Positions 51,498 through 61,598 of a stretch of 64,000 nucleotides of DNA are shown one piece after another (within the stretch, counting starts at the first letter, position 1; each line of letters starts with the position of its first letter). A program made the translations under genes and the position numbers. Source of the DNA: Roseomonas fluvialis (lineage in GTDB: Bacteria; Pseudomonadota; Alphaproteobacteria; Acetobacterales; Acetobacteraceae); the NCBI RefSeq assembly GCF_022846615.1, contig NZ_AP025637.1, positions 4,365,001 through 4,429,000 of the forward strand, read 5' to 3'. The notes under the pieces are model-generated. The model was not told where the DNA came from. It was given only the letters and a program-made list of their open reading frames with translations, and did not search any database.

Positions 51498-52460
51498 GTG
51501 AGTGTGCGCACGACCAACGTCGCGGCCGTGGCGGGCAGCGCCGGCCTGCCGCGCGCCTGCCTGCGGATCGCGGCGGCCGTCGCGCTCGTCACCACCGCAT
51601 CCAGTGCATCGGCCCAGGACATCGAGCCGCGCGCCTTCGCGAACACGCCGGTCGGCGTGAATTTCCTGGTCGGTGGCTATGCCTTCACGCGCGGCAGCCT
51701 GTCCTTCGACCCGGCCGTCCCGGTCGCCGACGCCCGGCTCGAGACATCGGGCCTGCTCCTTGCGTACGCCCGATCCTTCGACATCCTGGGCATGTCGGCA
51801 AAGTTTGACGTGATCGCACCCTTCAGCTGGCTATCAGGCTCGGCGACCTTCGCCGGCCAGCCGGTGGAGCGCACGGTCAGTGGTCCCGGTGATCCGCGCT
51901 TCCGACTCTCGGTCAATCTGTTCGGCGCGCCGGCGCTGACACTCGAGGAATTCGCCACGTGGCAGCAAGACCTGATCCTGGGCGCAAGCGTGCAGGTATC
52001 CGTCCCGGTGGGGCAGTACGATCCGTCGCGCGCGGTGAACCTCGGGACCAACCGCTGGTTCGTGAAGCCGGAGATCGGTGGGTCTCAGCGCTTCGGTCCG
52101 CTGACGCTCGAGGCGACCGCCGCTGTCACCTTCTTCAGTGACAACAACGATTTCCTGCGCGGCCAGACTCGATCCCAGGATCCGCTCTATTCCCTCCAGG
52201 GCCATGCCATCTACAGCTTCGGCAGGGGCATCTGGGGGTCGGTCGACGCGACCTATTTCACCGGCGGGCGGACCACGATCAATGGAGAGGCGAACGACGA
52301 CCTGCTGAGGAACTGGCGGCTCGGGGCGACTTTTTCCATCCCGCTCAGCCCTCATTATTCGGTTCGGCTGTATGGCAGCAGAGGCATCTCCGCGCGCACG
52401 GGGAACAATTACGACCTGCTCGGGATCGCGCTGCAGTACCGCTGGGGCGGGGGCCTCTGA
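51498..52460 (+). CDS. Outer-membrane beta-barrel transporter-like protein (phenol MetA pathway family)
   Basis: A 320-residue exported protein. A hydrophobic signal (LRIAAAVALVTTASSASAQ) is followed by a beta-strand-rich domain with alternating aromatic residues, such as GVNFLVGGYAFTRGSLSFDP, ASVQVSVPVGQYDPSR and RWFVKPEIGGSQRFGPLTLEATA broken by turns, and an aromatic C-terminal strand (IALQYRWGGGL). This matches the transporter family linked to the meta-pathway of phenol degradation. Start choice is uncertain: GTG at 51498 is used, and GTG at 51504 or 51372 are alternatives. No ATG precedes the signal. It is a single gene. Confidence 0.75.
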   Translation: MSVRTTNVAAVAGSAGLPRACLRIAAAVALVTTASSASAQDIEPRAFANTPVGVNFLVGGYAFTRGSLSFDPAVPVADARLETSGLLLAYARSFDILGMSAKFDVIAPFSWLSGSATFAGQPVERTVSGPGDPRFRLSVNLFGAPALTLEEFATWQQDLILGASVQVSVPVGQYDPSRAVNLGTNRWFVKPEIGGSQRFGPLTLEATAAVTFFSDNNDFLRGQTRSQDPLYSLQGHAIYSFGRGIWGSVDATYFTGGRTTINGEANDDLLRNWRLGATFSIPLSPHYSVRLYGSRGISARTGNNYDLLGIALQYRWGGGL

Positions 52461-52559
52461 AGCGCGCCGCCCCGGGGGTGAACCGCGTCTGTGGGTAGCT
52501 CCGCCTTCCCCGCGTGCCCAGCGACCAAGCTGGGCTTGACGGTTCGCCAGCGCAGCGAC

Positions 52560-53837
52560 CTACCGTGGCCGCCGATCGGCGGTGGCACCGGTGGAGGAAC
52601 CGGCAGGTCGCACAGCCAGGGCAGGGTGGCTGCTCTGCCACGTGCGCCCCTCAACTGTGCGCAGGCGCCCGTATTCAAACAGCGCGCGCATCCACTCGCG
52701 GTCGAAGGGGCGCACCCAGGGCAGAGTGAAGTCCTCACCGATATACGTCAGGTTGAAGTCTATTCCGTCGCGTACCGCGTTGGTCTGCAGGCGAAGGATG
52801 TCGTTCTGGCCACTCGCTGCGATCATGCTCGAGATGGCACGACCGGAGATCGGTAGCAGGCCGCGTTCGGTCTGCTGCCACTCACCACCGAGGCGGGCGT
52901 TGCGGATGACCCAGGCGCGGCGTGCGCGTGCCAATGCACCGGCGCGCAGGTTGCGGCCCTGCGTCAATGCAGGCGGATAGAGGAAGGTCTGCGCCATAGC
53001 ACCGCCATCCACATGCATTTCCTGCCAGGTCCGGCCTTCGGCCTCCACCTGGATCATCACTGGGGGGAAGAAGGTTGGTACCGAGGCCGAAGCGAGCATA
53101 AGGTCGCGAATCAGATCGGCGGCGCCAGGCCGGCCGCTCGCGGCGATGGCGCCGACATTCCAGATCACGCCCCGCATCGCGTCGAGATTGGTGGTGCCGA
53201 TCAGCAGCAGACGCCCCTGGCGATAGCCTTCGGCGATCTGCCCCACCGTCGCCTCGTTCATGTGGCGGGCAAGCATCTCGCGCAGGGGACGGGTGTCGGT
53301 CAGCGCATCGGCGAACAGGATGCTGATCCAATCGCGCATCCGGAAGATCTGGTCCGGCCCGACGGCGGTATAGACATCCCGCAGCACGGGATCCTTCGAG
53401 GATCCAACGAAGGCAAGCGGTGCGGTCAGCGCGCCGGTGCTGATGCCCGTGACGAGTTTGAATTCCGGCCGGGTGCCGAGTTCGGTCCAGCCCACGAGTA
53501 TGCCGGCACCAAAGGCGCCGTGATCGCTACCGCCGGACAGCGCCAGCAGATTGGCCGGCGGCAGGCGACGCGGATCCGTATCCGGTGGCAGGCCCAGATG
53601 CAGCGCCTCGCGCCGGCTGGCGGCGGCGAATTCCTCAAAGAGCGCGACAGCCTGGGTGTCGGGAAAGAAGCGGGCATTCGGTATGCCGAGAATCTGCGTG
53701 TGATCCTGCAGCGTCTGCGGCACCGCGGTGCCGCGTTCGACCGTACCGCAGGCGGCGAGGAGGAATGGCGCCGCGAGAGCAAGGCGGCGCGGGATCGGTC
53801 GCGATGTGGCGGAGCTGCGATCCGGGCTACGTGACAT
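52560..53837 (-). CDS. Patatin-like phospholipase, predicted lipoprotein, second copy
   Basis: A 425-residue patatin-family protein. The lipobox is LLAAC after a short basic leader (SRPIPRRLALAAPFLLAAC). The oxyanion loop is ALSGGSDHGAFGAG, the nucleophile motif is GISTGAL and the catalytic Asp lies in HVDGGAM. It differs from the patatin at 42091 in its GxSTG elbow and overall sequence, so the two are not recent duplicates. Lipid-anchored patatins act on phospholipids or other acyl esters at the envelope. It is transcribed leftward, convergent with the outer-membrane protein gene. Confidence 0.88.
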   Translation of the reverse strand: MSRSPDRSSATSRPIPRRLALAAPFLLAACGTVERGTAVPQTLQDHTQILGIPNARFFPDTQAVALFEEFAAASRREALHLGLPPDTDPRRLPPANLLALSGGSDHGAFGAGILVGWTELGTRPEFKLVTGISTGALTAPLAFVGSSKDPVLRDVYTAVGPDQIFRMRDWISILFADALTDTRPLREMLARHMNEATVGQIAEGYRQGRLLLIGTTNLDAMRGVIWNVGAIAASGRPGAADLIRDLMLASASVPTFFPPVMIQVEAEGRTWQEMHVDGGAMAQTFLYPPALTQGRNLRAGALARARRAWVIRNARLGGEWQQTERGLLPISGRAISSMIAASGQNDILRLQTNAVRDGIDFNLTYIGEDFTLPWVRPFDREWMRALFEYGRLRTVEGRTWQSSHPALAVRPAGSSTGATADRRPR

Positions 53838-54170
53838 GGCATCCTCCGCTGGGCAGCCGGGAGTGCGTCGGCCGCCGGATTGGCCTCACGCATAGCGATC
53901 GCGATGTGGCCAAGGTTGATCCGCATCAATCAAGTGCTCGAACATGTCACCGGCCAGCCAATTCGTAGGAAGTTGCGACGAAGCCTCGGCGCCGGTCAGC
54001 GCGAGATTCGCGACGATCGCGCAGAAGGAGATGCAGCCACCGCCAAGCGTGAGCAGCGTGACGCTGTACTACCCGGCCGTCGCTATGCCATCCGCCTCCG
54101 CACGGGACACGCTGTCGAGCGGCAATCGCTCTTCGATGCGAGCCCGGGCATCGGGCCACCTGTGGGGCCC
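53838..54170. other. Intergenic region, no gene recognised
   Basis: About 333 bp between the AspT-like gene's stop and the start of the lipoprotein patatin. The stretch around 53900-53950 has lower GC (GGTTGATCCGCATCAATCAA), which may mark the patatin promoter. Open frames here match nothing known. Confidence 0.35.
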
Positions 54171-55763
54171 TCACCCGCCCAGCGCGATCAGGCCGATGAT
54201 TTGCACGGCGATGACCTTCACGATCGTCGCAGAGGGAAAGATCATCGCGTAGCCAATGTCCGGACGCTCGGTCGGCGCCATGCGCGTGGCATAGACCAGG
54301 ATGGCGGGGTTGCCCGTGGCGCCGGAGGCGACTCCGAGCAGGTCGTCATAGGGCAGTTTCAGCACGTAAACACCGACCCCGAGCACGATCGCGACGGTGG
54401 TGAGCAGCACCAGCGCACCGATAATCAACAGCAACGGTCCTTGCGACGCCACCGTCGTGACAAAGGCCTGGCCCGAATTGATGCCAACCGCAGCCAGGAA
54501 CAGCGTGAGGCCGAAATTGCGCAGGACGATGTTGGCCGGCAGTGGCATGACCCAGGAGATCGGTCCGGTGCGCCGCAGCCGCCCGAGAAGCAGCGCCACG
54601 ATGAGCGGACCGCCGCCGATGCCAAGCGTGACCGTGCCGACGCCCGGCACCGGAATCGGCACCAGGCCCAGCAGGACGCCCAGCACCATGCCGAAGCCGA
54701 CCGAGACGTAGGAGAACTCGGCGGCCGACTTCACCGTGTCACCGAAATGCGCCCGTGCCGCCGCGACCTGGTCGGTTGGCACCAGCACGCCAACACGGTC
54801 GCCGATCTCGAGCATCAGATCGGGCGTCGGCACCAGGTCCACGTCGTAGCGGCGGACATGCAGGATGCGGATCTCGGTGCCCGCGGGCATGGGGATCTCG
54901 TCTAACTTGCGGCCCGTGAGGCCCGCCTTGGAGACAAAGAAGCGCTGGTAGCTGAGGTCCGCGCGGTCCTTCGCGATACGGCCGGGATCGAGCCGGCCGA
55001 GCAATGCCGCCGTCTCCTGGATCGATTCCGCGCGGTCGGCGGCAATCAGCAGCGCGTCGCCGACGCCGAGCACGAGGTTGGCGTCGGGCATTCGATTGCG
55101 ATGGTCCTGGCGCACGGTCGACACCTGCACGCCTTCCGGGAGCATCGCAATCACCTGACCGAGCGTGCTGCCGTCGGGCAGTCGCTCGAGCGTGACTTCG
55201 CCGATGTGGAACCGCGCCGGCTTGGGCGGAAAGCTCGGCTTCACCTTCCGCGTCAGGAAGTAGAAACACAGGATCGGACCGATGACGCCGAAGGGATACG
55301 CGACCGAGTAGCCGATCGAGGGCTCGTTGTTCTTCGTCACGTCGAGCGCGGCCTGCAGCGTCGCCGTACTGGTCATCGATCCGGCGAAAAGCCCAAGCGT
55401 GTGGCCGAGTTGCACGCCGAAGATCCAGCCCAGGCCCAGCGCCATCACCAGCCCCGCCACGACGGCGACGAGGGCAAGGAGGTTGTAGATGCGCCCCGGC
55501 CCCGTCAGCCCCTCGAAGAACTGGCGGCCGTAGAGGATGCCGATGCCGTAGAGGAACATGATCAGGCCGATGAGGCCGATCGGCCCGGCGATGTTGGCCT
55601 TCGGCGCGATGGCGCCGAGGAACAGGCCGACGAAAAGCACCGCACCGATGCCGAGAGAGAAACCCAGGATGCTGATCTGCCCGACCAGGTAGCCGAAGCC
55701 GATCGCGAGGAACAGCGCAAGGATCGGCTGCGTGCCGATCAGTTCGCTGACGGAGGCCATCAT
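54171..55763 (-). CDS. AspT/YidE/YbjL-family transporter
   Basis: A 530-residue inner-membrane protein of the aspartate:alanine exchanger family. It has two hydrophobic repeats (about residues 10-170 and 355-530), each with the AspT-YidE-YbjL duplication motif (GLFAGSMTSTATLQAAL in the first, GVASGATGNPAILVYA in the second). Two TrkA-C-like domains lie between them (LVLGVGDALLIAADR and LMLEIGDRVGVLV). It starts 18 bp after the pflA stop with a GGGGAG ribosome site. In this context it may exchange a fermentation substrate or product, such as an organic acid. The substrate is inference. Confidence 0.85.
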   Translation of the reverse strand: MMASVSELIGTQPILALFLAIGFGYLVGQISILGFSLGIGAVLFVGLFLGAIAPKANIAGPIGLIGLIMFLYGIGILYGRQFFEGLTGPGRIYNLLALVAVVAGLVMALGLGWIFGVQLGHTLGLFAGSMTSTATLQAALDVTKNNEPSIGYSVAYPFGVIGPILCFYFLTRKVKPSFPPKPARFHIGEVTLERLPDGSTLGQVIAMLPEGVQVSTVRQDHRNRMPDANLVLGVGDALLIAADRAESIQETAALLGRLDPGRIAKDRADLSYQRFFVSKAGLTGRKLDEIPMPAGTEIRILHVRRYDVDLVPTPDLMLEIGDRVGVLVPTDQVAAARAHFGDTVKSAAEFSYVSVGFGMVLGVLLGLVPIPVPGVGTVTLGIGGGPLIVALLLGRLRRTGPISWVMPLPANIVLRNFGLTLFLAAVGINSGQAFVTTVASQGPLLLIIGALVLLTTVAIVLGVGVYVLKLPYDDLLGVASGATGNPAILVYATRMAPTERPDIGYAMIFPSATIVKVIAVQIIGLIALGG

Positions 55764-55781
55764 GCGGCGTGCTCCCCTCGG

Positions 55782-56618
55782 TCAGCGTGCACGACAACCG
55801 GCGGCACGGAAGATGCCGAGTGCGGCCTGCACCTGCTCCTCCGTTGGCGTCGGTGTGTCAGCAAGCGTGTAGTCGATCCCGAGCGCCTTCCACTTGAAGG
55901 CGCCCATCTGGTGGAAGGGCAACACCTCGACCCACTCCACATTGGTCATGGGTGCCACAAACTCCGCAACCTTGCGGATGTTGTCCGGCGCGTCGGTCAG
56001 GCCGGGCACGAGCACGAAGCGCACCCAGACGGCCTTGCCCATCGTCGCGAGGCGCTCCGCGAAGCGGAGCGTCGGCCGTTGCTCGAAGCCGGTAACGCGG
56101 CGATAGGTGTCCTCGTCCCCGCTCTTGATGTCGAGCAGCACGAGATCAACGTGCTGGAGATAGGCGTCATCGGCGCGGTGGCCGAGGAAGCCAGAGGTGT
56201 CGAGCGCCGTGTGCAGCCCCATCGACTTCGCCGCCGCAAGCAGCCCCTTCGTGAAGCCCATCTGTACCAACGGCTCGCCGCCCGAGATGGTGAGCCCGCC
56301 GCCCATTGCACGCAACGCCGGGGCGAAGTCGTGCAGGCGCCGAATGGCGTGGGACAGTTCGATCCGCGTGCCGTCCTTCAAGTGCCAGGTGTCAGGGTTG
56401 TGGCAGTACTGGCAGCGCAGGAAGCAGCCCGACATGAACAGCATGATGCGCACGCCGGGGCCATCGACGGTCGACCCCGTCTCGTAGGAATGCACCCAGC
56501 CATGGGTCTCCTGCGGCCCCTCGAAGCCCTGGGTCTCCGGGGCATCGGGGGCCTGGCCGGTGCGAAGGTCGAAACGGCTGCCGACCTTCACCATGCCGTC
56601 GCCTTCGACTTCGAGCAT
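55782..56618 (-). CDS. pflA: Pyruvate formate-lyase-activating enzyme
   Basis: A 278-residue radical-SAM enzyme. The 4Fe-4S motif CxxxCxxC is CFLRCQYC, following the family entry YETGSTVDGPGVRIMLFMSG. GGGLTISGGEPLVQ is the SAM-binding GGE motif. It uses S-adenosylmethionine to create the glycyl radical on PflB. It begins 10 bp after the pflB stop. The enzyme works only under low oxygen. Confidence 0.95.
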   Translation of the reverse strand: MLEVEGDGMVKVGSRFDLRTGQAPDAPETQGFEGPQETHGWVHSYETGSTVDGPGVRIMLFMSGCFLRCQYCHNPDTWHLKDGTRIELSHAIRRLHDFAPALRAMGGGLTISGGEPLVQMGFTKGLLAAAKSMGLHTALDTSGFLGHRADDAYLQHVDLVLLDIKSGDEDTYRRVTGFEQRPTLRFAERLATMGKAVWVRFVLVPGLTDAPDNIRKVAEFVAPMTNVEWVEVLPFHQMGAFKWKALGIDYTLADTPTPTEEQVQAALGIFRAAGCRAR

Positions 56619-56628
56619 GGCCGTTTCC

Positions 56629-58893
56629 TCAGTAGGAAGCGTGGAAGGTGCGGCGAATGACGTCGAGCTGCTGCTCGCGCGTCAGGCGCACGAAGTTCAC
56701 CGCGTAGCCGGAGACCCGGATGGTGAGCTGCGGGTATTTCTCCGGGTGCTCCATCGCGTCCTCCAGCGTTTCCTTCGACAGGACGTTGAGGTTCATGTGG
56801 AAGCCACCCTGACCGAAGTACATGTCGAAGGCGCGCACGGCGTTGTCGATGGTGGCGTCCTGGTCCCGGCGCGCAAGCGTGGGCGCGACCGAGACGGTGT
56901 AGCTGATGCCGTCCTGCGCATCGGCATAAGGCAGCCGTGCGACGGAGATGCAGGAGGCGAGCCAGCCATGGTCGTCCCGCCCGTGCATCGGGTTCGCACC
57001 CGGCGCGAAGGGCTCGCCCTTGCGCCGCCCGTCCGGCGTATTGCCGGTCGCCTTCCCGTAGACGACATTAGACGTGATGGTCAGCACCGACTGCGTGTGC
57101 ACCGCGTTGCGATAGGTCGGGTGCTTGCGGATCTTCGCCATGAAGCGGGAGACGATCTCCACGGCGATGTCGTCCACCCGGCTGTCGGCATTGCCGAATG
57201 TCGGGAAGTCGCCCTCGATCCGATAGTCTACTGCCAGGCCCCTGTCGTCGCGGATCACGTGCACCTTGGCGTGCTTGATGGCCGATAGGCTGTCCGCCAC
57301 CACCGACAGGCCGGCGATGCCGAAGGCCATGGTCCGCAGGATGTCGCGGTCGTGCAGCGCCATCTCGAGCCGCTCGTAGAAGTACTTGTCGTGCATGTAG
57401 TGGATGCAATTCATGGCGTGCACGTAGGTGCGCGCCAGCCACTCCATGGTGGCGTCGAACTTCGCATCGACCTCCGCGTAGTCGAGCACCTCCGCGGTGA
57501 TGGGCGTCGAGGCCGGCCCGACCTGTTCGCCACTCACTTCGTCACGCCCGCCATTGATCGCGTAGAGCATGCATTTCGCGAGGTTCACCCGCGCACCGAA
57601 GAACTGCATCTGCTTGCCGAGCCGCATGGCCGAGACGCAGCAGGCGATACCGTAGTCGTCGCCCCAGTAGGGCCGCATCAGGTCGTCGTTCTCGTACTGC
57701 AGTGACGAGGTGTCGCGGCTGATCTTGATGCAGTAGCGCTTGAAGGCCGTGGGCAGGTTCTTCGACCAGAGCACCGTGATGTTGGGTTCCGGCGCCGGGC
57801 CGAGGTTGGTCAGCGTATGCAGAATCCGGTAGCTGCTGCGCGTCACCAGCGGCCGCCCGTCCAGGTCCATGCCACCCACGCATTCGGTCGCCCAGTACGG
57901 GTCGCCGCTGAACAGCGCGTCGTAGTCCGGCGTGCGCAGGAAGCGCACGATGCGCAGCTTCTGCACGAGCTGGTCCATCAGCTCCTGCGCGCCAGCCTCG
58001 TCCAGCGTGCCTTCCTTCAGGTCGCGCTCGATGTAGATGTCGAGAAAGGTCGAGATGCGGCCGATCGACATCGCCGCGCCGTTTGCTTCCTTGATGGCGC
58101 CGAGATACGCCAGGTACGTCCACTGCACCGCCTCGCGCGCCGTCTCGGCGGGGCGGGCGATGTCGCAGCCGTAGCGCCTACCCATCTCGGCCAGATCGGC
58201 CAGCGCGCGCATCTGCTCGGCGAGTTCCTCGCGCGTGCGGATCACCTCGTCGTTCGGCCACATCTCGTCGACCTGGGCCCGTTCCTCGCGCTTGGCGGCG
58301 AGCAGGCGGTCGATGCCGTAGAGCGCCACGCGCCGGTAGTCGCCGATGATGCGGCCGCGGCCATAGGCATCAGGCAGGCCGGTGATGATGCCCGATTTCC
58401 GGCAGCGCATGATCTCGGGCGTATAGGCGTCGAAGACGCCGTCATTGTGCGTCTTGCGATACCTCGTGAACGCCTCGTGCACCGCAGGATCGGCTGGGAA
58501 GCCGGCGGCCTTCAGGCCGGCTTCGACCATGCGCAGCCCGCCAGCGGGAAAGATCGCGCGCTTGAAGGGCTTGTCGGTCTGCAGCCCGACAATGACCTCG
58601 TTGGCCTGGTCGATGTAGCCAGGGGCGTGCGCCAGCACGTGGGACGGCGTCGTGGCATCGACGTCGAGAACACCCTTGGTGCGTTCGGCCGTGAAGAAGG
58701 GCTGGAGCGCCGCCCAGACTGCCATCGTGCGCGCCGTGGGGCCGACGAGGAAGGCTTTGTCACCCGTATAGGGGGCCATGTTGCGGACGATGAAGTCCCG
58801 GACATCGATGACGGCGGTCCAACGGCCCTGCTCGAAGCCGCGCCAGCAGCGCGCTTCCTTGAGCGCGGCGATGTCGATGTTCACGCCTTCCAT
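56629..58893 (-). CDS. pflB: Pyruvate formate-lyase (formate C-acetyltransferase)
   Basis: A 754-residue glycyl-radical enzyme that turns pyruvate and CoA into acetyl-CoA and formate. The active-site cysteine pair is C418-C419 in GIACCVSAM, at the same numbers as E. coli PflB. The glycyl radical residue is G729 in RVSGYAVNF, near the C-terminus as usual. The pyruvate-binding arginine region ([10 protein letters not shown] and surrounding) and family length agree. It lies between ackA and pflA on the same strand, with a GC-rich hairpin in the ackA-pflB gap. The radical is destroyed by oxygen, so this gene implies an anaerobic or micro-oxic phase. Confidence 0.97.
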   Translation of the reverse strand: MEGVNIDIAALKEARCWRGFEQGRWTAVIDVRDFIVRNMAPYTGDKAFLVGPTARTMAVWAALQPFFTAERTKGVLDVDATTPSHVLAHAPGYIDQANEVIVGLQTDKPFKRAIFPAGGLRMVEAGLKAAGFPADPAVHEAFTRYRKTHNDGVFDAYTPEIMRCRKSGIITGLPDAYGRGRIIGDYRRVALYGIDRLLAAKREERAQVDEMWPNDEVIRTREELAEQMRALADLAEMGRRYGCDIARPAETAREAVQWTYLAYLGAIKEANGAAMSIGRISTFLDIYIERDLKEGTLDEAGAQELMDQLVQKLRIVRFLRTPDYDALFSGDPYWATECVGGMDLDGRPLVTRSSYRILHTLTNLGPAPEPNITVLWSKNLPTAFKRYCIKISRDTSSLQYENDDLMRPYWGDDYGIACCVSAMRLGKQMQFFGARVNLAKCMLYAINGGRDEVSGEQVGPASTPITAEVLDYAEVDAKFDATMEWLARTYVHAMNCIHYMHDKYFYERLEMALHDRDILRTMAFGIAGLSVVADSLSAIKHAKVHVIRDDRGLAVDYRIEGDFPTFGNADSRVDDIAVEIVSRFMAKIRKHPTYRNAVHTQSVLTITSNVVYGKATGNTPDGRRKGEPFAPGANPMHGRDDHGWLASCISVARLPYADAQDGISYTVSVAPTLARRDQDATIDNAVRAFDMYFGQGGFHMNLNVLSKETLEDAMEHPEKYPQLTIRVSGYAVNFVRLTREQQLDVIRRTFHASY

Positions 58894-58922
58894 GAGCGTC
58901 TCTCCCTTTCCGTTCTTTCTGG

Positions 58923-58952
58923 GCGGCCTCGCAACGTGCCAGGCGAGGCCGC
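58923..58952 (-). other. Perfect stem-loop between ackA and pflB
   Basis: GCGGCCTCGC and GCGAGGCCGC form a perfect 10-bp stem around a 10-nt loop in the 67-bp gap between the ackA stop and the pflB start. There is no T-tract on the minus strand, so it may act as an mRNA stability or processing element or a weak attenuator that sets the PflB:AckA ratio. Confidence 0.5.
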
Positions 58953-58960
58953 GTTGTGCG

Positions 58961-60142
58961 TCATTCGGCTGTGTCCGCGAGCAGCGCGCGTGTGTGGCGC
59001 GCGATCATCAGATTCTCGTCGGTTGGGATGACATAGGCCGCAGCACGGCTGCCGGCGCGCGAGATGACCGGCCCCGTCGCCGCATTCGCCACCGCATCGA
59101 GTTCGACGCCGAGCCAGCTGCAGGCCTCGCAGATGGCCGCGCGGATCGACGCTGCGTTCTCCCCAATCCCCGCCGTGAACACTATCCCGTCCAGCCCACC
59201 CAGTGCGGCTGCCAGCGAGCCGATACCGCGCGCGACGCGATAGACGAACACCTTGATCGCGAAGCGCGCACGCGGATCCTCGCTGGCCAGCAGGTCGCGG
59301 AAATCCGATGAAACCCCAGACAGTCCGAGCAGGCCCGAACGCCGGTAGAGCAGCGCCTCGACACCCGCGATATCGAGCCCGTCCTCGCGCATGAGGTGGA
59401 GCACGACGGCCGGGTCGATCTCGCCACAGCGCGTGCCCATGGGCAGGCCGTCGAGCGCGGAGAACCCCATCGTCGTCGCCACGCTCCGCCCGCCCTGCAG
59501 AGCGCAGAGCGAGGCACCATTGCCAAGATGCGCCACCACCACCCGCCCCGTCGCGAGGCCTGGCGCCACCTCCGGCAACACCGATGCGATGTATTCGTAG
59601 GACAGCCCGTGGAATCCGTAGCGGCGGATGCCGCGCGCGGCCATCTCGAACGGCAAGGCATAGACCTGCGCGACCTCGGGGATGGTGCGGTGGAAGGCGG
59701 TGTCGAAGCACGCGACCTGCGGCAGGCCGGGCGTGCGCTCCATGGCGGCATGGATGGGAGAAAGATTGTGCGGCTGGTGCAGCGGCGCGAGCGGCGAGAG
59801 AGCCGCGAGGTCGTCGAGCAGCGCCGCCGTCACCAGGCATGGCCTGTCGTGGTTCGGGCCGCCATGCACGACGCGATGGCCGAGCGCCAGGAGCGGCCGG
59901 CCGCCAAGATGCTCGCGCAGCCAGGGCAGCAGCGCGAGCAGGGCCTCGGCCGGGGTGCCGGGTGGGCCAGCGGCGAGATCGGGCGCGGTAAGCTTCGTGC
60001 CGGCGCCGTCGCGCGCCGTGACGCCTGGACGCACGCCGATGCCATCCACCTGCCCCGAGAGCAGCACGGCATCGCCCTCGTACAGCGAGAACTTGAGCGA
60101 GGAGGATCCGGCATTCAGCACGACGACGACGCCCGCGGTCAT
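58961..60142 (-). CDS. ackA: Acetate kinase
   Basis: A 393-residue ASKHA-fold kinase. Phosphate-binding motif 1 is [15 protein letters not shown] at the N-terminus. The family signatures HRVVHGG and CFDTAFHRT (with FHGLSYEY) are present, and [13 protein letters not shown] and [10 protein letters not shown] mark the ATP-binding site. It converts acetyl phosphate and ADP to acetate and ATP. Its ATG overlaps the phosphotransacetylase stop as ATGA, so the two are translationally coupled. Confidence 0.96.
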   Translation of the reverse strand: MTAGVVVVLNAGSSSLKFSLYEGDAVLLSGQVDGIGVRPGVTARDGAGTKLTAPDLAAGPPGTPAEALLALLPWLREHLGGRPLLALGHRVVHGGPNHDRPCLVTAALLDDLAALSPLAPLHQPHNLSPIHAAMERTPGLPQVACFDTAFHRTIPEVAQVYALPFEMAARGIRRYGFHGLSYEYIASVLPEVAPGLATGRVVVAHLGNGASLCALQGGRSVATTMGFSALDGLPMGTRCGEIDPAVVLHLMREDGLDIAGVEALLYRRSGLLGLSGVSSDFRDLLASEDPRARFAIKVFVYRVARGIGSLAAALGGLDGIVFTAGIGENAASIRAAICEACSWLGVELDAVANAATGPVISRAGSRAAAYVIPTDENLMIARHTRALLADTAE

Positions 60143-61512
60143 GCCACGCGTTCCTGCCGGGCCGCGGCCAGGACCTGCGCCAGCGCGACCGAGGCGAGGC
60201 GCGAGGCCACGCTGTCTGCCCGGCTGGTGAGGATGATCGGCACCCGCGCGCCGAGCACGATGCCTGCACTGTCCGCGCCCGCCAGGTAGCTCAGTTGCTT
60301 GGCGACCATGTTGCCGGCCTCGAGATCCGGCGCGAGCAGGATGTCGGCGTCACCCGCCACCGCGGATGCGATGTTCTTGATCGCGGCTGCCGCCTTGCTG
60401 ATCGCGTTATCGAAGGCGAGCGGCCCGTCGAGGATCGCGCCGGTGATCTGGCCGCGGTCGGCCATCTTGCACAGCGCCGCGGCATCGAGCGTGCTCGGGA
60501 TCGCGGGGTTGATGGTCTCGACCGCCGAAAGGATCGCAACCTTGGGCACGGTGACGCCGAGCGCGTGGAGCAGGTCCACCGCGTTCTGCACGATATCGGC
60601 CTTGGTCTTCAGGTCGGGGAGGATATTGATCGCCGCGTCTGTGACGAACAGCGCCTTGGGGTAGCTCGGCACATCCAAGGCGAAGACGTGGCTCAGCCGC
60701 CGGGCTGTCCTGAGCCCGCCGTCGCGCGCCACGGCGGCGGACATCAGTTCGTCGGTGTGCAGGCTGCCCTTCATCAGCGCGGCGGCGCGGCCTTCGCGGC
60801 AGAGCCGCACTGCAACGGCCGCGGCCTCGTGCGGCGTCGCCGCCTCGATGATATCGCACGCCGCGAGCGACGCCCCGGCAGCCGCAGCGGTCGCCTCGAT
60901 CAGCGCCGGCGGGCCGACCAGGATGGGCCGCAGCGCGCCGCGCAGCGCCGCCTCGACAGGACCGACCAAGCTGTCCCGGTCGCAGGGCCAGGCCACAGCG
61001 GCGGTCAGCGCCGGCAAGGTGGCGCTGCGCGCCATCAGCGCGGCGAGGTGACGGTGCGTGTGCAACTGGATGTCGGGTCGGGTGCCCGCCGTGGCCGTCA
61101 CCGCGGCGACCGGCAGGGCGAAGGTGGCCGACGCTTCGGCCAGCCTGCCGCGAGGTCCGCTTACCATGATCGCGATCACCGCCGTCTCCGGGTCGGGGCG
61201 GGCCACGATCGTGCCCGTGATGTCGACCCTCTCCTCGGGCGAAGGCAGCAGCCCGGGCGTCAGATCCAGGCTGCGCAAGGTGGCACCGGGGCCAGGCAGG
61301 GCACGCGCCGTGAAGTCGAGCACCAACCCGCTCAGCAGAAGTGCCTGCGCCTGGCTGGGCAGATCGTCGAAGGCCGCGTCGGGAGCACCGAACAGCGCCG
61401 CCGCGAGGTCGAAGCCCTGCGCACGCAAGCCATGCGTCATGCCGCGCGTCAGGCCGACCGGCGCGGAGGCCTGCGAGAGGCCGGTGAGCATGGTGTCCGT
61501 CGGGCTCATCAT
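60139..61512 (-). CDS. Phosphate acetyl/butyryltransferase with N-terminal MaoC-like extension
   Basis: A 457-residue protein. The C-terminal 300 residues are a phosphate acetyltransferase/butyryltransferase domain (LVGPVEAALRGALRPILVGP, ALMKGSLHTDELMSAAV, FVTDAAINILPDL, DGPLAFDNAISKAAA). The N-terminal 150 residues resemble the end of a MaoC/hydratase-like domain (VDITGTIVARPDPETAVIAI), seen in bifunctional enoyl-CoA hydratase/phosphate acetyltransferase proteins but shorter. The ATG at 61512 follows a GGAG site; an earlier ATG at 61602 has less support. It produces acetyl phosphate from acetyl-CoA for AckA. Confidence 0.9.
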   Translation of the reverse strand: MMSPTDTMLTGLSQASAPVGLTRGMTHGLRAQGFDLAAALFGAPDAAFDDLPSQAQALLLSGLVLDFTARALPGPGATLRSLDLTPGLLPSPEERVDITGTIVARPDPETAVIAIMVSGPRGRLAEASATFALPVAAVTATAGTRPDIQLHTHRHLAALMARSATLPALTAAVAWPCDRDSLVGPVEAALRGALRPILVGPPALIEATAAAAGASLAACDIIEAATPHEAAAVAVRLCREGRAAALMKGSLHTDELMSAAVARDGGLRTARRLSHVFALDVPSYPKALFVTDAAINILPDLKTKADIVQNAVDLLHALGVTVPKVAILSAVETINPAIPSTLDAAALCKMADRGQITGAILDGPLAFDNAISKAAAAIKNIASAVAGDADILLAPDLEAGNMVAKQLSYLAGADSAGIVLGARVPIILTSRADSVASRLASVALAQVLAAARQERVA

Positions 61513-61598
61513 CCGCTCCGGAAGGTCATGCGGCGCGTCACGGATGCGGCACGAAGGGATCGGCGTCCCGGGCGACCGGAAAGCGGGCGGCGGCGGGC

